Assembly (NCBI RefSeq): GCF_000499845.2
Contig: NC_023757.2
Span: 38,919,162 to 38,983,161, forward strand
Direction of reading: 5' to 3'
Origin: Phaseolus vulgaris
Lineage: Eukaryota; Streptophyta; Magnoliopsida; Fabales; Fabaceae
DNA: 64,000 nucleotides
Positions within the stretch are counted from its first letter, which is position 1. Each line of letters starts with the position of its first letter. This document shows, in pieces, positions 59,760-64,000 of this stretch. The position numbers and the translations under genes are program-made. Below the pieces are notes generated by a model. It saw only the letters and a list, made by a program, of their open reading frames with translations. It was not told the DNA's origin and did not search any database.

Positions 59760-61100
59760 CTTTTAGCATAATCGATTATGGGAGGGGATAATCTATTATG
59801 TTTTAAAAGAAAGCACATAATTGATTATACTAAATGTTCAATTGTGTGCTTCATTTTGAAGCATAATCAATTATCCCTTCTCGTAATCAATTGGTTTCAG
59901 GTTTGCATGAATCGCTTTTATTCTAGGAAAAAAAAGTTTATGTATGAACTCCACCCATAAAACCGCATATATGGAAGTATGAATGTTTGGGAGCTTACTT
60001 GTTGATCTTCATACCAAGTCCAATAACGAGGGTTCTAAACACAACAACACCACATGTAGCTTTCTTGAAACACAAAAATACATAGTACAACCATTGCAAT
60101 TCACAACACCAACAAACATATGTAAGGGTAAGCTAATGAAAAGAAATTTCATAATATACTTAATTCATACAAACCAATCAGACTAATCATTCATAACAAA
60201 ATTATTAAAATGTTGTCATAGTAAATTTCAATACCAATTACATCATTCAAATAGACCACACATGAATCTATTTTTAATCACAATTATTGGATTTCATTTC
60301 AATGCAAATTACTTTGATTTCATTTCAATCATATTGACTACACATGACTCCATTTACAATCATAGTACCTTGATTTCCTTTCAATCCCAAATACATTGAT
60401 TTCATTTCAATCATATTAACTACACATTGATCTATCGTCTTCCAGGAGACTCATTAAGTATGTCTTTACCATAGATTAACATGTAATTCATACACCAATG
60501 ATCAGGGTAAGTCCAAACATCCAATATCGAGTGTTTACAGTGGAATCCGGTGTGTGAATTCTCTCATCAACTTCTCACAACCTAATATCTTAGTGTATGT
60601 GACTATGTGACTTAGATCATCAGTAAAGTTAGAGGATCACATTAAATAAGTTTTTCATACTTAATGTAACATTAAACAATAATTCATACATTATCCCAAA
60701 TGCATCATCAATTTCATACAATTTTTATCATTCACGTACAATACTTATCATTCAATCACATAACATTTAAAAATTCAAACATTCAGAACCATGCCAACAT
60801 AAAAAATAATATTTGATTTCTAAACTATCAAAATATAATATTTATATATGTTCACACAACATAAAATCAAACAATTCCATCAAATAACATCCTTACAAGA
60901 GAAATTGAAACTTGGAACCACGTCTCTCCACATTCAAGTCTTATAGTCTAGGGTACTATTGAAAGTTAAATTAATTTCTCTTACCTGAAACCCTAAACCT
61001 TAAATCATAAAGAAAGATAGAGAACAAAAGATGTTTAGAGTAAAATGAATTTATTATATTTGAAATTCTGCTCGGATAAAAATGTATTCTAACTCCTCAG
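59760..61100. mobile_element. Decayed LTR-like repeat, relative of 44181-46169
   Basis: 'tgaaacttggaaccacgtctctccacattcaagtcttatagtctagggtactattgaaagttaaa' (about 60906-60970) parallels 45572-45632 of the 2-kb LTR. The left part (about 59765-59900) has four variants of 'taatcgattat'. About 60280-60430 holds three irregular copies of 'ttgatttcatttcaatcatattaactacaca'. Ends not set. Confidence 0.45.
60270..60430. repeat. Irregular tandem repeat around 'gatttcatttcaatcatatt'
   Basis: Three to four copies of a 45-60-base unit containing TTTGATTTCATTTCAATCAT and CTACACATGA. Confidence 0.65.
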
Positions 61101-62847
61101 CTACAGCAAGTGTGATCAGATTTTGAAATAAATGAGTATGGAAGAGAAGGAAGAGGAAGAGATATAAAGAAAGGGGAGAGATAAGAAAAATAAAAGAAAG
61201 TGGGGTGGAAGAGACTACTTGTCTTACGCAAAGGACCTGAACATGATTTTCCCTTGCAAATTTGTTTTTTTTCTTTACAAATCACCTTCAATTTTATCCA
61301 CTTGAAAAATACTCTCTCATAAACAAACACAGTGTAAAAAAAAAAGTTAGAAAAGTTGTCATAAACTTTTATTTTTATTTTTCTTTTGAAATTCTAGACA
61401 TTGTGGACAAGTAGTTCTGTAGAACTGTTAAAGAAAAATTCTTGTTATGCTGGTAGACCTTTACTTGAGACATTTATTGTATTAATTCTAAACAAGACCA
61501 CCTCTTACGATTTAAAGAGTTTCAGCCATAAAACTTTCTTTTTGCAATGTAACTTATAAGGGTGTATATAAGGTTCTTGTTTGTAGAATACACTCTTTCC
61601 CTGGTAATTTTATAAAGGTACCTTCATTTTAGGTAGAGGAGCCTTTGACAATTCTAACCCTTCATCAAGAAGCATTTGATTTCATTTGGTGACCCAGGTC
61701 AAAGAATTTTTGTGCCATGGCTAAGGACTCCTGTGACTTTTTTTTTCATGCTTCCAAATAAGATAACAAAATCTTCTTGCAAGATGAAATTAGAGATGTC
61801 AAAATTGCATTTATATCTTTGTGATTTGGTTTCTTCGTTTTATCTTGTTTCCGTTTTAAAAAATAATAAAAAATGTGATGTAAAAACATATTTCAAAGTT
61901 AATTGGTTCAGTTAATGGCTTAGCTATCAGAATATAAAAATAAAAATAAAAAAATAGAGTGATGCACGTGTTGGTGAATTTTCATTGGTAGATCAACAGT
62001 AGTACCACGTTAGGTCATTGATCAACCTTAAGTCATGCATTGACCGATAACGAAAGTTGAAAATAATTTTCCAATCATTACCTTGATATTATTATTATTA
62101 TTTTCTTCATATTTTAAAATAAAAATCTGTGTATGCTTCTGCATATTTTTAAACAGAAAATGGAGGATTAAGGAGAAAAAGAAATATAAAATAATTATCT
62201 AAATCAAATGTTTCATTTAAAAAAAAAGTTTTTCTTTAAAAAGATAATGATATATATATAATAGAAATCATATTAGTAAAAATAAATAAAAAATCGATTT
62301 TAAAAAAAATAAATAAATTTGTAAGTGTTATTTGAATTGTTCTTAAATTAGAATTATGATAATTCACATAACAAAAATATGGATAAAAAAATATACATTA
62401 TTCAATTAATTAAAAATAGGATGGAAAAATATCTAAAAAATTATATACAAGTTTTATTTAAAAAAAATAAAAGAAAAAGAAGTTTAAGAAGTTAAACCCA
62501 AACCCTATTTAGGGAGGATCTCATGGAAACATGTCTTTTTTTAAATTATACATTTACTTATTAATAATTTCTAATTTAACTAATATATATTAAAATAATA
62601 ATTGTATTTACAAAATGTTTTAATATTTTCCGTTATAAATTTAATGGTTTCAGAATATGTCAGCTTAACTCAATATTGAAAAAAATGGTCTGAACCCATT
62701 TTGTGATTGGATTGGGATCCCGTCTCAACCAGAACTGATAAAGATAATTTAAATTTTTCTTATATTAAAAATAAGTTTTCAAAATTTAGACATAGGCTTT
62801 TCTTTGAAATCAAGAGGCCCAAAATCAGGGAAGCCCATCTAGCAAAA
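61101..62847. other. AT-rich intergenic sequence
   Basis: No gene recognised. About 61640-61740 is slightly less AT-rich but has no family resemblance. Confidence 0.5.
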
Positions 62848-63229
62848 TAATGCAAAGGCCTTTTCTTCCTGCACCCAATCAATTCTAAGGTGCACCCTAT
62901 GATGTAAAATGATAAAAATATCCTCTTCAGTTTCTAAGTAGGGGTGTGGGTGGAGGTCAGAACGTATTCTGAAATAAAATTTTGGATTTTGTTTCTAAAA
63001 CACCTTTCTAGATTAGGTTTCTTGAAACAATTTTTCATAATAGTCTTTTTGAAATATGTTTGTGACTTTTGTTTTCCAGAATTTCTTTTTTAGAATATGT
63101 TTCCACATTTTATTTTTTTCTGTGATATATTATTTATATTTTTCTATATGAGATTTTTTTTTTCAATTCTATTTCAAATTTTCATTTTCAAGATGCAAAG
63201 AGCCTATTATGGATTTTCTTTTCAAAAAT

Positions 63230-63350
63230 CGTATTTTTCAATTCAGAATGGAAGAACAGTCATAGCCAAGTGGATGGAAATAGCATAAATAGAGCCAAGC
63301 CTTCTCTAAAAGAAGCAAGTGCAAGTCCCAGGAAAGCAGTGTCAGAGGAC
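63230..63350. other. Unidentified segment beside the cob fragment
   Basis: Less AT-rich DNA between the left shoulder of the element and the cob piece ('cagtcatagccaagtggatg', 'aagcaagtgcaagtcccagg'). It reads neither as cob nor as terminal sequence, so it is probably a second captured piece. I cannot say whether it is mitochondrial or nuclear. Confidence 0.4.
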
Positions 63351-63566
63351 AATCCAAATGGAAAAAAAGATAGCAAAAGCTACCCAACCTACTAGATCCT
63401 TTACATAAAAATAAGGGTAAAGAGAAATTTGATCCATCTCTGAATGTACACCCAATGGATTATTTGATCCATATTGATGCAATGCGGCCAGATGAAGAAG
63501 ACTGGCGCCTACTAAAAGAAAGGGGAGTAAATGATGAAGACTAAAAAAACGATTTAAGGTGGCATT
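63351..63566 (-). pseudogene. cob: Mitochondrial cytochrome b (cob) fragment
   Basis: On the - strand 72 codons read without interruption from [20 protein letters not shown] through [20 protein letters not shown] and [19 protein letters not shown] to SIWI. This is the middle of plant mitochondrial cytochrome b, the haem-binding subunit of respiratory complex III (full length about 390 residues; this covers roughly the fourth transmembrane helix to the start of the fifth). Two haem-ligand-type histidines (in SLHHLLPF and LALHQ) are kept. The match stops abruptly at both ends (after GGCATT at 63566 and before CAATCC at 63351). Changes from the usual plant sequence include Asp-Gln-Ile-Ser-Leu where Asp-Lys-Ile-(Ser/Ala)-Phe is typical. 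It has no start codon, targeting sequence or remaining domains and is not functional. Confidence 0.93.
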
Positions 63567-63639
63567 TACAAAGTTAATTTTGAAATGGCAAAGACTTCCT
63601 ACACCCAACATTTTTTTTTTCAAAATCCGAAAATATCCT

Positions 63640-63840
63640 TTATTCTGAAAATGAAAATCTGGAATTAAAAATAATGCATTCCAAAAAAGTAGATCTGAAA
63701 GAAGTTATTGTGTTCTGAAAATAAAAATTCAAAAACAAAAATCAAATTTTCATTCCCGATAAGAAAATCTGGAACTGAAAATAATACATTCCAGAAAAGT
63801 AGATCCAGAAAAGATTATTGTGTTCCGGAAAAGGGACTCC
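63640..63840. repeat. Direct subterminal repeat in the Mutator-like element
   Basis: 'gaaaatctggaattaaaaataatgcattcc...gtgttctgaaaa' (about 63652-63721) recurs as 'gaaaatctggaactgaaaataatacattcc...gtgttccggaaaa' (about 63764-63833), period about 111 bases. Confidence 0.85.
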
Positions 63841-64000
63841 AGAATGTATTTTTATACATGTACCCATTTTTTAAGGGCATTTTCGTCTTATCTCCTGAAA
63901 TTGGGTGCAGTGATGTGGTGCAGGAAGCAAAAGTCTAATGCAAATCCAAGTCTCATATTACTAGCCCATTTACAGACTTGTTTTAATATAGCCCAGATAT

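Larger units (their letters stand above)
62857..63935. mobile_element. Mutator-like non-autonomous element carrying mitochondrial cob DNA
   Basis: The left end is GGCCTTTTCTTCCTGCACCC. The right end, reverse-complemented, is GACTTTTGCTTCCTGCACCA. The similarity continues patchily inward ('atcactgcaccca' against 'attctaaggtgcaccc', 'gacgaaaatgccc' against 'gataaaaatatcc'). A perfect nine-base duplication, TAATGCAAA, flanks it (62848-62856 and 63936-63944), the hallmark of Mutator-like elements. Subterminal repeats rich in 'ttccagaa' fill both shoulders. The centre holds a cytochrome b gene piece and a second unidentified segment. It encodes no transposase and would depend on one supplied elsewhere. 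This is the architecture of a Pack-MULE. Confidence 0.85.

Noticed and set aside
61676..61915. 79-codon ORF starting in a less AT-rich patch
   Set aside because: Only the first ~20 residues look protein-like; no domain and no splice context.
63245..63335. Possible organellar tRNA next to cob ('catagccaagtggatgg' looks like a D arm)
   Set aside because: No anticodon stem or acceptor pairing could be made, and the 'gtgcaagtccca' part is a poor T arm.
1..64000. CRISPR array, operon or bacterial-type system
   Set aside because: No direct-repeat/spacer array, ribosome-binding-site-led genes or dense coding; composition and repeats are those of a plant nuclear genome.

Overview
This is a 64 kb piece of AT-rich plant nuclear DNA. 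It most likely comes from a legume, probably tribe Phaseoleae (Vigna/Phaseolus-like). That inference rests on the repeat types: a TRIM family starting TGTTGGAGATCCCACATCG, a retroelement with CAACCGGTTG-type motifs, and LTRs containing a 'ttgagcgtc' segment. I found no intact protein-coding gene. Nearly all longer ORFs are retrotransposon remains or chance reading frames.

The functional core is a pair of MIR396 microRNA genes about 8 kb apart. A MIR396b-type hairpin lies on the + strand at 24156-24275 and a MIR396a-type hairpin on the - strand at 32228-32359. Both show canonical 5p and 3p arms, and each has a TATA box at a plausible upstream distance. They are convergent (tail to tail). Most of the surrounding ~19-34 kb stretch is free of recognisable transposons, so it looks like a single-copy regulatory domain. 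By family knowledge, miR396 represses GROWTH-REGULATING FACTOR mRNAs.

The rest is nested and decayed mobile DNA. 0.4-3.7 kb: a broken LINE split by a ~1 kb retroelement derivative. 5.3-9.5 kb: CACTA-type MITE remnants, a 493-bp solo LTR inside one of them, a Tourist-like MITE, and two exon-like scraps. 10.0-11.1 kb: a hAT-like element carrying a complete TRIM. 12.2-15.2 kb: two more LINE 3' ends. 17.4-19.0 kb: an LTR remnant split by an 873-bp CACTA element. 34-43.5 kb: two Tourist-like MITEs, an inverted-repeat element, a fragment resembling the start of organellar leucyl-tRNA synthetase, a retroelement with an internally duplicated dead ORF, and a 28-bp minisatellite. 44.2-46.2 kb: a ~2 kb solo LTR with a perfect target duplication. 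46.6 kb: a decayed TRIM LTR. 48.9-51.9 kb: a CACTA-type MITE nested in a relative, then a LINE. 56.6 kb: a tRNA-Ile-like sequence. 59.2-59.6 kb: a young TRIM with two identical LTRs. 59.8-61.1 kb: another LTR remnant.

The most unusual object is at 62857-63935. It is a ~1.08 kb Mutator-like non-autonomous element with similar inverted ends and a perfect 9-bp target duplication. It carries a 216-bp piece of the mitochondrial cytochrome b gene (cob), so organellar DNA sits inside a transposable element. All calls are by eye. Identities, ages and species need alignment to confirm.
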